Assembly (NCBI GenBank): GCA_002404345.1
Contig: DHJN01000080.1
Location: 7,694-21,284 of the forward strand
Reading direction: 5' to 3'
DNA from: Actinobacteria bacterium UBA4719
GTDB lineage: Bacteria > Actinomycetota > Actinomycetes > Actinomycetales > Dermatophilaceae
DNA length: 13,591 nucleotides
Shown: piece after piece, positions 1 to 6,596 of the stretch
How positions within the stretch are numbered: the stretch's first letter is position 1
Layout of the letters: each line of letters opens with the position of its first letter
Translations under genes and position numbers: made by a program
The notes under the pieces: model-generated
Told to the model about the DNA's origin: nothing
Database searches by the model: none
What the model saw: only the letters and a program-made list of their open reading frames with translations

Positions 1-422
1 GGGAAATAGGAGAGACTGACGATCAGGACGGCACCGGCATACCCCTCGACCTTGGCGGTCAGGGAGACCCAGCCGAAGCTGTTGACGAAGGCCGGCACGG
101 CCAGGGGCGCCACGAGCAGGACGTTCCAGACACCGCGCCCGGGCAACGTGGTGCGCTCGACCAGCCACGCCATCCCGGTGCCGAGGACGGCCGTCAGCCC
201 GACGCAACCGGTGACGAGCAGGCCCGTGTGTATGAGTAGCTCGCCGACGCGCGGGCGCCAGATGAGGGCGACCGCCTGGTCCCAGCCGATCGAGACGACA
301 TAGCCGACGACGAAGAACAGCGGTATCAGCGCGACCAGCACGATCAGCGCAGACAGCACCAGCAGCAGGCGGGGGTAGGTCCTCAGGGACTTACCTGACC
401 TACCCGCGCTTGCTGTCAGCAA
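1..422 (-). CDS. fbpB: Iron(III) ABC transporter permease, FbpB-like (partial, N-terminal part)
   Basis: Inner-membrane permease that would pass ferric iron delivered by the binding protein encoded just upstream. Only the first 140 codons are present and the gene runs off the left edge. The reading frame is open from TTG at 422. The N-terminus has a short basic stretch (RSGKSLRTYPR, about residues 8-18), then a hydrophobic segment (about 19-43), then a second at about 66-84. A segment reading LLVAPLAVPAFVNSFGW (about 103-119) is typical of FbpB/ThiP-type permeases. No ATG or GTG lies between TTG 422 and the first membrane segment, so TTG is the best start, although no good Shine-Dalgarno precedes it. 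It starts 14 nt after the fbpA stop, so the two are almost certainly cotranscribed. A strong hairpin covers codons about 6-17. The assignment to iron rather than another ligand rests on the neighbour and the iron box. Confidence 0.85.
   Translation of the reverse strand, partial: MLTASAGRSGKSLRTYPRLLLVLSALIVLVALIPLFFVVGYVVSIGWDQAVALIWRPRVGELLIHTGLLVTGCVGLTAVLGTGMAWLVERTTLPGRGVWNVLLVAPLAVPAFVNSFGWVSLTAKVEGYAGAVLIVSLSYF
373..405 (-). other. mRNA hairpin at the fbpA/fbpB junction
   Basis: On the transcribed (minus) strand a 7-bp outer stem (GGGTAGG with CCTACCC) and a 5-bp inner stem (TCAGG with CCTGA) close a 6-nt loop, TAAGTC. A 3-nt bulge (GGA) lies on the 3' side. All 12 pairs are perfect. 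It begins 17 nt after the fbpB TTG start and 31 nt after the fbpA stop. It has no U-tract, so it is not a classic intrinsic terminator. It may stabilise the fbpA mRNA or lower fbpB translation, giving more binding protein than permease. That role is inferred. Confidence 0.6.
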
Positions 423-436
423 TGACGTGAGCTGTG

Positions 437-1492
437 TCAGAGCAGGCCCGCCTGCTGCATCAGCTGGACGACCTTCGGGCCGTTGAGCTTGGCCACGTCG
501 ACGATCGGCGGGCTGAGCTCAGTCAGGGGCTTGAGCACCTTGTTGGCCGCAGCACCGTTGCCGATCGGGTACTCCAGGGCCTTGCTGTCTGAGAGGACCT
601 TCTGGCCGGCCGGGCTGTTGAGGTACCTGACCAGCTGCTGGGCCTCGGCCTGGTGCTTGCTGGACTTGATCACGCCGGCGCCGGAGATGCTGAGGAACGC
701 GCCGGGGTCATGGTTGCCGAAGAACATCAGCTTCACATTCTTGCTGTTGGTGCCGGACTCGGCCTGGTCCTTGTACCAGTAGTAGTGGTAGATCACACCG
801 CTTTGGACATCACCGGTATTGACGGCCTTCATGACGGGGCCGTTGTCCTGGTAGACCTTCGTGTTGTCCTTCAGCCCCTTGAGCCAGGCAGCGGTCGCGG
901 TCTCACCCTTGAGCGAGAGCACCGCGCTGACGATGGCCTGGAAGTCGGCCCCGGCCGCGGAGATCCCCACCTTGCCCTTCCACTGTGGCTTGGCCAGATC
1001 CATGATCGACGTCGGCAGGGCGCCCGCCTTGACCTGTGCCGGGTTGTAGGCGAACACGGTCGAGCGGGCGGCGAACCCGACCCAGTTCTTGTCGGCCGGC
1101 GCGAACTGCGGCGGGACCTGTGCCAGCGTGGTGTCTGCAACCTTGGCGAACAGGCCCTTGCTGTCGACGAGGGTCATCGCCGGGGAGTTCTCGGTCACGA
1201 AGACGTCGGCAGGTGAGGCGGTGCCCTCCTGGACGAGCTGGTTGCCGAGCTCGAAGTCCTCACCGTTGCGCACGTTGACCTTGATCCCGGTCGCCTTGGT
1301 GAAGTCGGCGACCATGAGCGCCATCAGGTCCTCGTGCTGAGCGTTGTACAGCGTCAGCGTGGCCTTGTCGTCCGAGCCATTGCCTGAGCCATTGCCTGAG
1401 CCATTGCCTGAGCTCGAGGTTCCGCATGAGGCGACGCCGAGCAACACGACAGCAAGTCCAGCAGCAGAGGCCGCCCGTGCGTTGATTCGCAT
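437..1492 (-). CDS. fbpA: Iron(III) ABC transporter substrate-binding lipoprotein, FbpA-like
   Basis: Binds ferric iron outside the membrane and hands it to the FbpB-type permease encoded next. The 351-aa product starts at ATG 1492, behind GGGAG. A lipoprotein signal peptide ends in the lipobox VASC with Cys23, followed by a GNGS-repeat linker (about residues 29-40) tethering the mature domain. The mature part reads TLTLYNAQHEDLM and later DVFVTENSP, the fold start and mid-domain of this family. The motif YHYYWY at 235-240 contains the paired tyrosines expected to ligand iron, as known for Haemophilus and Neisseria FbpA. The frame stays open upstream to 1654, but that extension has no signal peptide logic and would run through the iron box, so it is rejected. 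An iron box centred 31 nt upstream predicts repression by DtxR/IdeR with Fe(II). The family also includes binders of other ligands, but the tyrosines and the box favour iron. Confidence 0.93.
   Translation of the reverse strand: MRINARAASAAGLAVVLLGVASCGTSSSGNGSGNGSGNGSDDKATLTLYNAQHEDLMALMVADFTKATGIKVNVRNGEDFELGNQLVQEGTASPADVFVTENSPAMTLVDSKGLFAKVADTTLAQVPPQFAPADKNWVGFAARSTVFAYNPAQVKAGALPTSIMDLAKPQWKGKVGISAAGADFQAIVSAVLSLKGETATAAWLKGLKDNTKVYQDNGPVMKAVNTGDVQSGVIYHYYWYKDQAESGTNSKNVKLMFFGNHDPGAFLSISGAGVIKSSKHQAEAQQLVRYLNSPAGQKVLSDSKALEYPIGNGAAANKVLKPLTELSPPIVDVAKLNGPKVVQLMQQAGLL
1374..1409 (-). repeat. Three perfect 12-bp tandem repeats coding a GNGS linker
   Basis: The unit GAGCCATTGCCT (plus strand) occurs three times without change at 1374, 1386 and 1398. 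On the minus strand it encodes the Gly-Ser-Gly-Asn repeat that joins the lipidated Cys23 of FbpA to its folded domain. Because the unit is 12 bp, gain or loss of copies would only lengthen or shorten the tether by four residues. Confidence 0.9.
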
Positions 1493-1513
1493 TCCATCTC
1501 CCGTGCTCGTGAG

Positions 1514-1532
1514 TAAGGTAAGGCTCACCTTA
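1514..1532 (-). promoter_or_regulatory. Iron box (DtxR/IdeR operator) of fbpA
   Basis: The 19-bp sequence TAAGGTAAGGCTCACCTTA matches the established DtxR/IdeR consensus TTAGGTTAGGCTAACCTAA at 15 of 19 positions. It is itself a near-perfect palindrome, 8 of 9 arm positions pairing around a central base. It lies 22 nt upstream of the fbpA start, where bound repressor would block the promoter or early transcription. Expected behaviour: fbpAB off in iron-replete cells, on in starvation. The regulator gene is not in the window. Confidence 0.85.
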
Positions 1533-1613
1533 AACGAGTTCAGGAGTCCGCCTTGCCAATGTTCCGCTTTGCCAGTGTGACGATGGGTACACCCAGCTCG
1601 CCGAGGAAGGCAC

Positions 1614-2372
1614 TCAAGGCCTCTCGACTGCTGCAGTAGGCGCTTCCGAAGCACGCGCTTCCGCGGCCGTCACGCCGGCGTCTGGGTAGAGCAGGCACAC
1701 CAAGCCCAGGCCGACTCCCGCACCGATGACCTGGGCCACGACGAAACCGGCGACTGACGATGCGGCGATGCCGGAAAACGTGTCGGAGAAGAGGCGCCCG
1801 ACCGTCACGGCGGGATTGGCGAAGGAGGTGCTGGAGGTGAACCAGTACGCGGCGCCGATGTAGGCACCCACGGCGGGCCCAGCCAGTGCGCCGCGACCGG
1901 TGCGCGCCAGGGCAAAGATGAGACCGACCAGGCCGGCGGTGGCGACGATCTCGCCCAGCCACAGATGTGGCCCGGTCCGCTGATGGGACGACAGGTGCAG
2001 CGGCACGGCATACATGATGTTGGCAAGCTCTGCGCCGGCAACGCCGCCGACGGTCTGAACCAGGCTGTATGCCGCGGCGTCGCGGCCGGACAGGCCGGCG
2101 CCGGCGCGCCGTCCGAGCAGCCAGTCTGCGGCGGAGACCACCGGGTTGAGGTGTGCGCCCGAGACCGGGCCCAGCGCGAGGATCAGCACGGCCAGCCCGA
2201 GCATCGTCGCGACCGAGTTCTCCAGCAGCTGGAGCCCGACATCGTGGGGGGACAATCGCTGGGCGGCGACACCGGAACCCACCACGACGGTGACCAGCAG
2301 CAGCGTCCCGACCAGCTCGGCGAGCAAACGCCGGGTCAACGGCACGCTCCCGTCACGCCGGGTCAACGGCAC
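1614..2372 (-). CDS. MIP-family aquaporin / aquaglyceroporin
   Basis: Channel protein of the major intrinsic protein family that lets water or small uncharged solutes cross the membrane. It has the two signature half-helices, SGAHLNPVVS (NPV at 76-78) and SFANPAVT (NPA at 186-188), and six hydrophobic segments in a 252-aa product, close to the usual length. The second NPA is followed by VGRLFSDTFSGI, a form I associate with the bacterial subgroup often found in arsenic-resistance loci, but no ars gene is visible here. The GTG at 2372 is chosen because a plausible promoter ends 8 nt before it, suggesting a leaderless mRNA. GTG at 2345 (243 aa) is the alternative: the nine codons between repeat VPLTRR, and GGGAG sits only 1 nt before that GTG. 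It is not evidently coupled to the fbp genes, being 121 nt away with an iron box between. Confidence 0.9.
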   Translation of the reverse strand: MPLTRRDGSVPLTRRLLAELVGTLLLVTVVVGSGVAAQRLSPHDVGLQLLENSVATMLGLAVLILALGPVSGAHLNPVVSAADWLLGRRAGAGLSGRDAAAYSLVQTVGGVAGAELANIMYAVPLHLSSHQRTGPHLWLGEIVATAGLVGLIFALARTGRGALAGPAVGAYIGAAYWFTSSTSFANPAVTVGRLFSDTFSGIAASSVAGFVVAQVIGAGVGLGLVCLLYPDAGVTAAEARASEAPTAAVERP

Positions 2373-2373
2373 G
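2328..2373 (-). repeat. 19-bp direct repeat duplicating the aquaporin start codon region
   Basis: The 19-bp sequence ACGCCGGGTCAACGGCACG (plus strand) occurs at 2328-2346 and again, without change, at 2355-2373. The period is 27 bp, exactly nine codons. Each copy carries a GTG followed by codons for PLTRR, so the aquaporin gene has two candidate starts in the same frame. It looks like a small tandem duplication. Confidence 0.85.
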
Positions 2374-2380
2374 GTCCAGA

Positions 2381-2409
2381 GGCATATCGCCCGCAGGCTT
2401 CGGTGTCTA
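2381..2409 (-). promoter_or_regulatory. Putative promoter of the aquaporin gene
   Basis: On the minus strand TAGACA (2409-2404, five of six to TTGACA) is followed after exactly 17 nt by TATGCC (2386-2381). Transcription would start about at the GTG at 2372, giving a leaderless mRNA. The -10 match is weak beyond TAT, so this is tentative. Confidence 0.4.
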
Positions 2410-2507
2410 GAGTCATGGCACCGTGAATGGTCTCTGCCCGATGGCCCGGCGTCAAGCCAGGCCCGGCGCCGAGCAAAAGGCCGCGGACCTAGAAATGCGC
2501 AAGACGC

Positions 2508-2556
2508 TTGCACTTGTTACCGGTCAGTAGGACCATGGATGTTACTCACCAGTAAC
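2508..2556 (+). promoter_or_regulatory. Probable fadE5 promoter with palindromic operator
   Basis: A perfect inverted repeat GTTACT-CACC-AGTAAC occupies 2541-2556. A degenerate second copy, GTTACCGGTCAGTAGG (10 of 16 identical), lies 24 bp upstream at 2517-2532, just after a TTGCAC that could be a -35 element (2508-2513). Two half-related palindromes spaced about two helical turns apart suggest a dimeric repressor. TetR-family regulators of fatty-acid degradation use sites of this general kind. Which regulator binds here is not known from the window. Confidence 0.5.
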
Positions 2557-2608
2557 GGTGATCAACAGCGGCCCGGTACGGCCTCGATCAGAGCACGGAG
2601 GGACCCGG

Positions 2609-4489
2609 ATGGGCCATTACAAGAGCAATCTGCGCGACCTCGAGTTCAACCTGTTCGAGGTCTTCAACCGTCAGGAGATCCTGGGCACTGGTCCCTACGC
2701 CGAAGTCGACCAGGGCACTGCGCGCGAGATCCTGCACGAGGTCGGTCGCCTGGCCGAGAACGAGCTCGCCGAGAGCCTGCTCGACTCCGACCGCAACCCG
2801 CCGGTGTTCGACCCGGCAACGGGCTCGGTCACAGTCCCGGCGTCGTTCAGCAAGTCGTACAGGGCCTACCTCGACGCCGAGTGGTGGCGCCTCGACGTCC
2901 CCGCCGAGCTGGGCGGCACGGTCATTCCACCGTCGCTGCGCTGGGCTGTCGCGGAGCTGGTCCTGGGCTCGAACCCCGCGGTGCACATGTACTCCGCCGG
3001 CTTCGCCTTCGCCAAGGTTCTCTACAACCTGGGCACCGACGACCAGAAGAAGATGGCCCGCCACATGGTCGACAACAAGTGGGGCGCCACCATGGTGCTC
3101 ACCGAGCCCGACGCGGGCTCCGACGTGGGCGCGGGCCGCACCAAAGCGGCTCAACAGCCCGACGGCACCTGGCACATCACCGGCGTCAAGCGCTTCATCA
3201 CCTCGGCCGAGGCTGACTTCTACGACAACGTCGTGCACTTCGTCCTGGCCCGACCGGAGGGCGGCGGCGCCGGCACCAAGGGCCTGTCACTGTTCGTCGT
3301 CCCCAAGTTCCTGGTCGACCTCGAGACCGGTGAGCTCGGCGAGCGCAACGGTGCCTACATCACGAACGTCGAGCACAAGATGGGCCTGAAGGTGTCCACC
3401 ACCTGCGAGGTCACTTTCGGCGACAAGCAGCCCGCGGTGGGCACCCTGCTCGGCGATGCCCACGACGGCATGAAACAGATGTTCCGGATCATCGAGTTCG
3501 CTCGAATGATGGTTGGCACCAAGGCAATTGCCACGCTGTCGACCGGCTACCTCAACGCGCTGGCCTACGCCAAGGAGCGTGTCCAGGGCGCCGACCTGAC
3601 CCAGATGACGAACAAGATCGCAGCGCGCGTGAGCATCACGCACCACCCCGACGTGCGACGTTCCCTGATGCTGCAGAAGTCGTATGCCGAGGGCTTGCGC
3701 GCCCTGGTCATCTACACCGCCTGCCAGCAGGACATCGTCGACCAGGCGCAGCTCACCAGCGGCTCCGATGAGCTCGAGAAGGGCTCGCCCGCCGCAATGG
3801 CCAGCCGGGTCAACGACCTGTTGCTGCCGATCGTCAAAGGTGTCGGCTCCGAACGCGCCTGGGTTCTGCTCGGCACCGAGTCACTGCAGACCTTCGGCGG
3901 CTCCGGCTTCCTGCAGGACTACCCGATCGAGCAGTACGTCCGGGACGCCAAGATCGACACGCTCTACGAAGGCACCACTGCCATCCAGGGTCTGGACTTC
4001 TTCTTCCGCAAGATCATTCGCGACAAGGGCAAGGCGGTGAGCCACCTCGCCATGCAGATCCAGGAGTTCGCCAAGGATGCGGATGGCGGGGGTGGCTTCC
4101 TGGTGGTGGAACGCGAGCTGCTCGGCGAGGGCCTGGAGGACGTGCAGGGCATCCTCGGGTTCATGGTCGCCGAGCTGATGAAGTCAGATCCGCGCGGCGG
4201 CGACGGCAACTCGGTGACCAACCTCTACAAGGTCGGTCAGAACACCTCTCGTCTGCTGCTCTGCGCCGGTGACCTCGTCGTGGGGTGGCTGCTGCTGCGT
4301 CAGGCCGAGATCGCCAAGGCTGCCCTGGACGCCGGCACCGCATCGGCCAAGGACCAGAAGTTCTACGAAGGCAAGATCGCGGCGGCGTCCTTCTTCGCCC
4401 GCAACGTGCTGCCCAAGATCGCCGCCGAGCGCCAGATCACCGAGTCGACGGACAACTCCCTCATGGACGTGTCCGAGGATGCTTTCTAG
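2609..4489 (+). CDS. fadE5: Acyl-CoA dehydrogenase, FadE5 type
   Basis: FAD enzyme that introduces the 2,3-double bond into acyl-CoA in the first step of fatty-acid beta-oxidation. The 626-aa product starts at ATG 2609, six nt after GGAGGG. It follows Mycobacterium tuberculosis FadE5 (Rv0244c) from end to end as I recall that protein. The N-terminal [19 protein letters not shown] is the short AcylCoA_DH_N helix. [19 protein letters not shown] (159-176 region) is acyl-CoA dehydrogenase signature 1. [19 protein letters not shown] precedes the active site, and [11 protein letters not shown] holds the predicted catalytic base Glu454. A C-terminal domain of about 140 residues, ending [11 protein letters not shown], is the extension that marks this subgroup. 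FadE5 enzymes are known for broad chain-length use; the substrate here is inferred. No beta-oxidation partner is adjacent. The gene ends tail to tail with thiE, sharing the stop-codon bases. Confidence 0.95.
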   Translation: MGHYKSNLRDLEFNLFEVFNRQEILGTGPYAEVDQGTAREILHEVGRLAENELAESLLDSDRNPPVFDPATGSVTVPASFSKSYRAYLDAEWWRLDVPAELGGTVIPPSLRWAVAELVLGSNPAVHMYSAGFAFAKVLYNLGTDDQKKMARHMVDNKWGATMVLTEPDAGSDVGAGRTKAAQQPDGTWHITGVKRFITSAEADFYDNVVHFVLARPEGGGAGTKGLSLFVVPKFLVDLETGELGERNGAYITNVEHKMGLKVSTTCEVTFGDKQPAVGTLLGDAHDGMKQMFRIIEFARMMVGTKAIATLSTGYLNALAYAKERVQGADLTQMTNKIAARVSITHHPDVRRSLMLQKSYAEGLRALVIYTACQQDIVDQAQLTSGSDELEKGSPAAMASRVNDLLLPIVKGVGSERAWVLLGTESLQTFGGSGFLQDYPIEQYVRDAKIDTLYEGTTAIQGLDFFFRKIIRDKGKAVSHLAMQIQEFAKDADGGGGFLVVERELLGEGLEDVQGILGFMVAELMKSDPRGGDGNSVTNLYKVGQNTSRLLLCAGDLVVGWLLLRQAEIAKAALDAGTASAKDQKFYEGKIAAASFFARNVLPKIAAERQITESTDNSLMDVSEDAF

Positions 4490-5142
4490 GACCCTGAGTC
4501 CGCGGCCGCGTCCGCCAGTCGCCGGGCGAACTCCGCGACCGCCGCACCCGGGTCGTCAGCCTCAGTGATCGCGCGTACGACGACGACGCGGCGCGCGCCC
4601 GCGTCGAGGACTTCGTCGAGTGTCATGAGGTCGACGCCGCCGATCGCGAACCATGGCCTGGCCCCGGTCCCGCCGGGCGGTGCGACAGCTGAGGCGTACC
4701 GGAGCAACGGCACTCCGGGCGCTGAGCGCCCTGGCTTGGTGGGTGTCGGCCACACCGGGCCGACGCAGAAGTAGTCGACGCCGTCCTCGTCAGCGGCCGC
4801 AACGACTTCCTCAGGCGCGTGCGTCGAGCGACCGATCACGATGCCGTCGCCGATGATCGCCCGAGCCACGACCACCGGCAGGTCGCGCTGCCCGAGGTGC
4901 AGGATGTCCGGGTGCACGGCCGCGGCGATGTCCGCACGGTCGTTGATAGAGAACAGCCGTCCATACCGAGCGCAGGCGGCCTGAAAGACCGCAGAAAGCG
5001 AGATCTCGTCGGCCGCATCGAGGGTCTTGTCGCGCAGCTGGACCGCGTCGACCCCAGCGGCGAGAATGGCGTCGAGGAAGTCCTCGAGATCACCCTGACG
5101 ACGGCGTGCGTCCGTGCACACGTACAGACGCACGTCCTGCAT
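4486..5142 (-). CDS. thiE: Thiamine-phosphate synthase ThiE
   Basis: Joins hydroxymethylpyrimidine diphosphate to the thiazole phosphate to give thiamine phosphate, the last coupling step of the pathway. The 218-aa TIM barrel shows the expected motifs in order: VQLRDK (34-39), FSINDRAD (64-71), LHLGQRD (81-87), GRSTH (104-108), [17 protein letters not shown] (127-143) and WFAIGGV (164-170). ATG 5142 is chosen because LYVCTD, the first barrel strand, follows at once. A GTG overlapping the thiS stop (VADVARL..., 17 residues longer) is an alternative, and neither start has a clear ribosome-binding site. It is the last gene of the riboswitch-controlled thi block, 49 nt after thiS. Its TAG overlaps the fadE5 TAG on the other strand. 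Confidence 0.95.
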   Translation of the reverse strand: MQDVRLYVCTDARRRQGDLEDFLDAILAAGVDAVQLRDKTLDAADEISLSAVFQAACARYGRLFSINDRADIAAAVHPDILHLGQRDLPVVVARAIIGDGIVIGRSTHAPEEVVAAADEDGVDYFCVGPVWPTPTKPGRSAPGVPLLRYASAVAPPGGTGARPWFAIGGVDLMTLDEVLDAGARRVVVVRAITEADDPGAAVAEFARRLADAAADSGS

Positions 5143-5191
5143 CGAGGGGCGATCGGGCAGTCCGCCCGCGAGCTGCGGCAGCCGCGCGACG

Positions 5192-5401
5192 TCAGCCACC
5201 AGCCACCGCGCGCACCAGCTCAAGGACGTCGCCTGCAGCGAGCGCGGTCGTCTCAACCTCCTTGCGCAGCAAGGCAGTTCCGTTGTGTTCGACGACCACC
5301 CAGCCGACGCCGAGGCCGAGTTCGGTCAACAACTCGGGCACGGTCATGCCGGCCGGTACGTCGCGCGCCGCGCCGTTGACGACGATCGCTATCGTCGCCA
5401 T
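5192..5401 (-). CDS. thiS: Thiazole biosynthesis sulfur carrier protein ThiS
   Basis: Small ubiquitin-like carrier whose C-terminal glycine is turned into a thiocarboxylate that supplies the thiazole sulfur to ThiG. The 69-aa product has the usual length. It starts [27 protein letters not shown], runs through [13 protein letters not shown], and ends in VAGG, the essential Gly-Gly tail. ATG 5401 is one base after the thiH stop, so translation is probably coupled. Activation needs a ThiF-type adenylyltransferase, which is not in this window. Confidence 0.95.
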   Translation of the reverse strand: MATIAIVVNGAARDVPAGMTVPELLTELGLGVGWVVVEHNGTALLRKEVETTALAAGDVLELVRAVAGG

Positions 5402-5402
5402 G

Positions 5403-6596
5403 TCAGAACGCCGACGCCTGCGCGCGCCGCTTGACTTCGGTTCCACGATTGTCGACGCGCGCCTGGGTCGGGGGCAGGAGTGGGAACGAGTCCTTCCACA
5501 CCGGGTCGTAGCCGGCGGCCGTGAGCATTGCGGCGACTTCCGCGGGTGAGCGCTCGTCGGAGATCGCGAACTGTTCCTGGCTCTCCCCCGGGTGCGAATA
5601 GCCGCCCGGCTCGGTCGATGAACCTGCGCTCATGTGCGTGACGGCGATACGCACCAAGCCGTCGCGCAACGCCGCGGGCTCGCGCGTCGAGAGCACGATC
5701 CCTGCGTCCGGCGCGGCGAGACGCAGGGCGCACAACGCCTGGACGTACGACGCGTCGTCGACCGGCACGACCGGCTGAAAGCCGGATGCGCACGGCTTGA
5801 TGCGCGGCAGCGAGACGGTCACATCGGTACGCCAGTAGGTGCGGCAGAGGTACGACGCGTGCGCGGCGACAGCCAGGACGTCGGCACGCCAGTCCCCTGC
5901 AAGCCCGAGCAGGGCGCCGATCCCAAGCCGGCGGATACCCGCATCGGCAGCCCGCTCAGTGGAGGCCAGCCGACGATCGAAGTCGCGCTTCCAACCGGCG
6001 ACATGCACCTCGGCGTACCGCGTCCGGTCGTAGGTCTCCTGGTAGTGAACGACACCCTCGGCGCCGGCCGCGACGAGACGTGCGTAGGTGTCGTCGCTCC
6101 ACGTCTGCGTCTCGACCGACACCGACGGCACGACAGCGGCCACGCGGCGTACGACGTCGGTCAGGTAGTCAGGAGAGACGGCGACGCGATGCTCGCCGGA
6201 CACCAGCAGCAGATGCCGGAATCCACGATCGGCGAGCAGTCGTGCCTCGGCCTCGGCCTCGTCGGGCGTCAGGGTCAGGCGTACGACGTCGAGGTCCTTG
6301 GCGAAGCCGCAGTACGTGCACGTCGAGAGGCACTCGTTGGAAAAGTAGAGCGGCGCGAAGAGCCGCACCGCGCGGCCGAAGCGCTGCAGCGTGCGTTCGC
6401 TCGCGACCGTCGCCAGTTCCTCGAGTCGCGCGGCAGCCGCGGGCGAGAGGAGCGCGGCAACGTGACGCGGGTAGAGGTGCTCGGCGCCGAGAGCCCGGTC
6501 GACGTCACCGTCGGAAACCCCGAGCGAGTACGACGACAGCGCGGTGGTGTCGAGAGCCGCGAGTTCGGCAGCGAAGCGGCCGGCGTCAGCGCTCAC
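5403..6596 (-). CDS. thiH: 2-iminoacetate synthase ThiH (radical SAM tyrosine lyase)
   Basis: Cleaves tyrosine with S-adenosylmethionine to give p-cresol and dehydroglycine (2-iminoacetate), the nitrogen-carbon piece of the thiazole ring. The 397-aa product has the radical SAM cluster motif [10 protein letters not shown] with Cys89, Cys93 and Cys96 in CxxxCxxC spacing. Further on come [26 protein letters not shown] and SLPRIKPC, all typical of ThiH rather than of the related biotin synthase or of ThiO. The C-terminal KRRAQASAF is basic. GTG 6596 overlaps the thiG stop (GTGA), with no separate ribosome-binding site, so it is translationally coupled. Many actinobacteria make this intermediate with the oxygen-using glycine oxidase ThiO, so ThiH is notable. 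The first 75 codons use CTC for 8 of 11 leucines, unlike fadE5. Confidence 0.95.
   Translation of the reverse strand: MSADAGRFAAELAALDTTALSSYSLGVSDGDVDRALGAEHLYPRHVAALLSPAAAARLEELATVASERTLQRFGRAVRLFAPLYFSNECLSTCTYCGFAKDLDVVRLTLTPDEAEAEARLLADRGFRHLLLVSGEHRVAVSPDYLTDVVRRVAAVVPSVSVETQTWSDDTYARLVAAGAEGVVHYQETYDRTRYAEVHVAGWKRDFDRRLASTERAADAGIRRLGIGALLGLAGDWRADVLAVAAHASYLCRTYWRTDVTVSLPRIKPCASGFQPVVPVDDASYVQALCALRLAAPDAGIVLSTREPAALRDGLVRIAVTHMSAGSSTEPGGYSHPGESQEQFAISDERSPAEVAAMLTAAGYDPVWKDSFPLLPPTQARVDNRGTEVKRRAQASAF

Noticed and set aside
1535-1625. Minus-strand stretch after the aquaporin stop reading ALSAFLGELGVPIVTLAKRN, in a frame open to 1962
   Set aside because: It looks faintly protein-like and could be a gene remnant, but it has no start of its own and the upstream part is a shadow of the aquaporin gene. 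Too short to call; a protein search of the 26 residues would settle it.
1493-1654. N-terminal extension of fbpA reaching 1654
   Set aside because: It would bury the lipoprotein signal peptide in the middle of the protein and read through the iron box; ATG 1492 has a ribosome-binding site.
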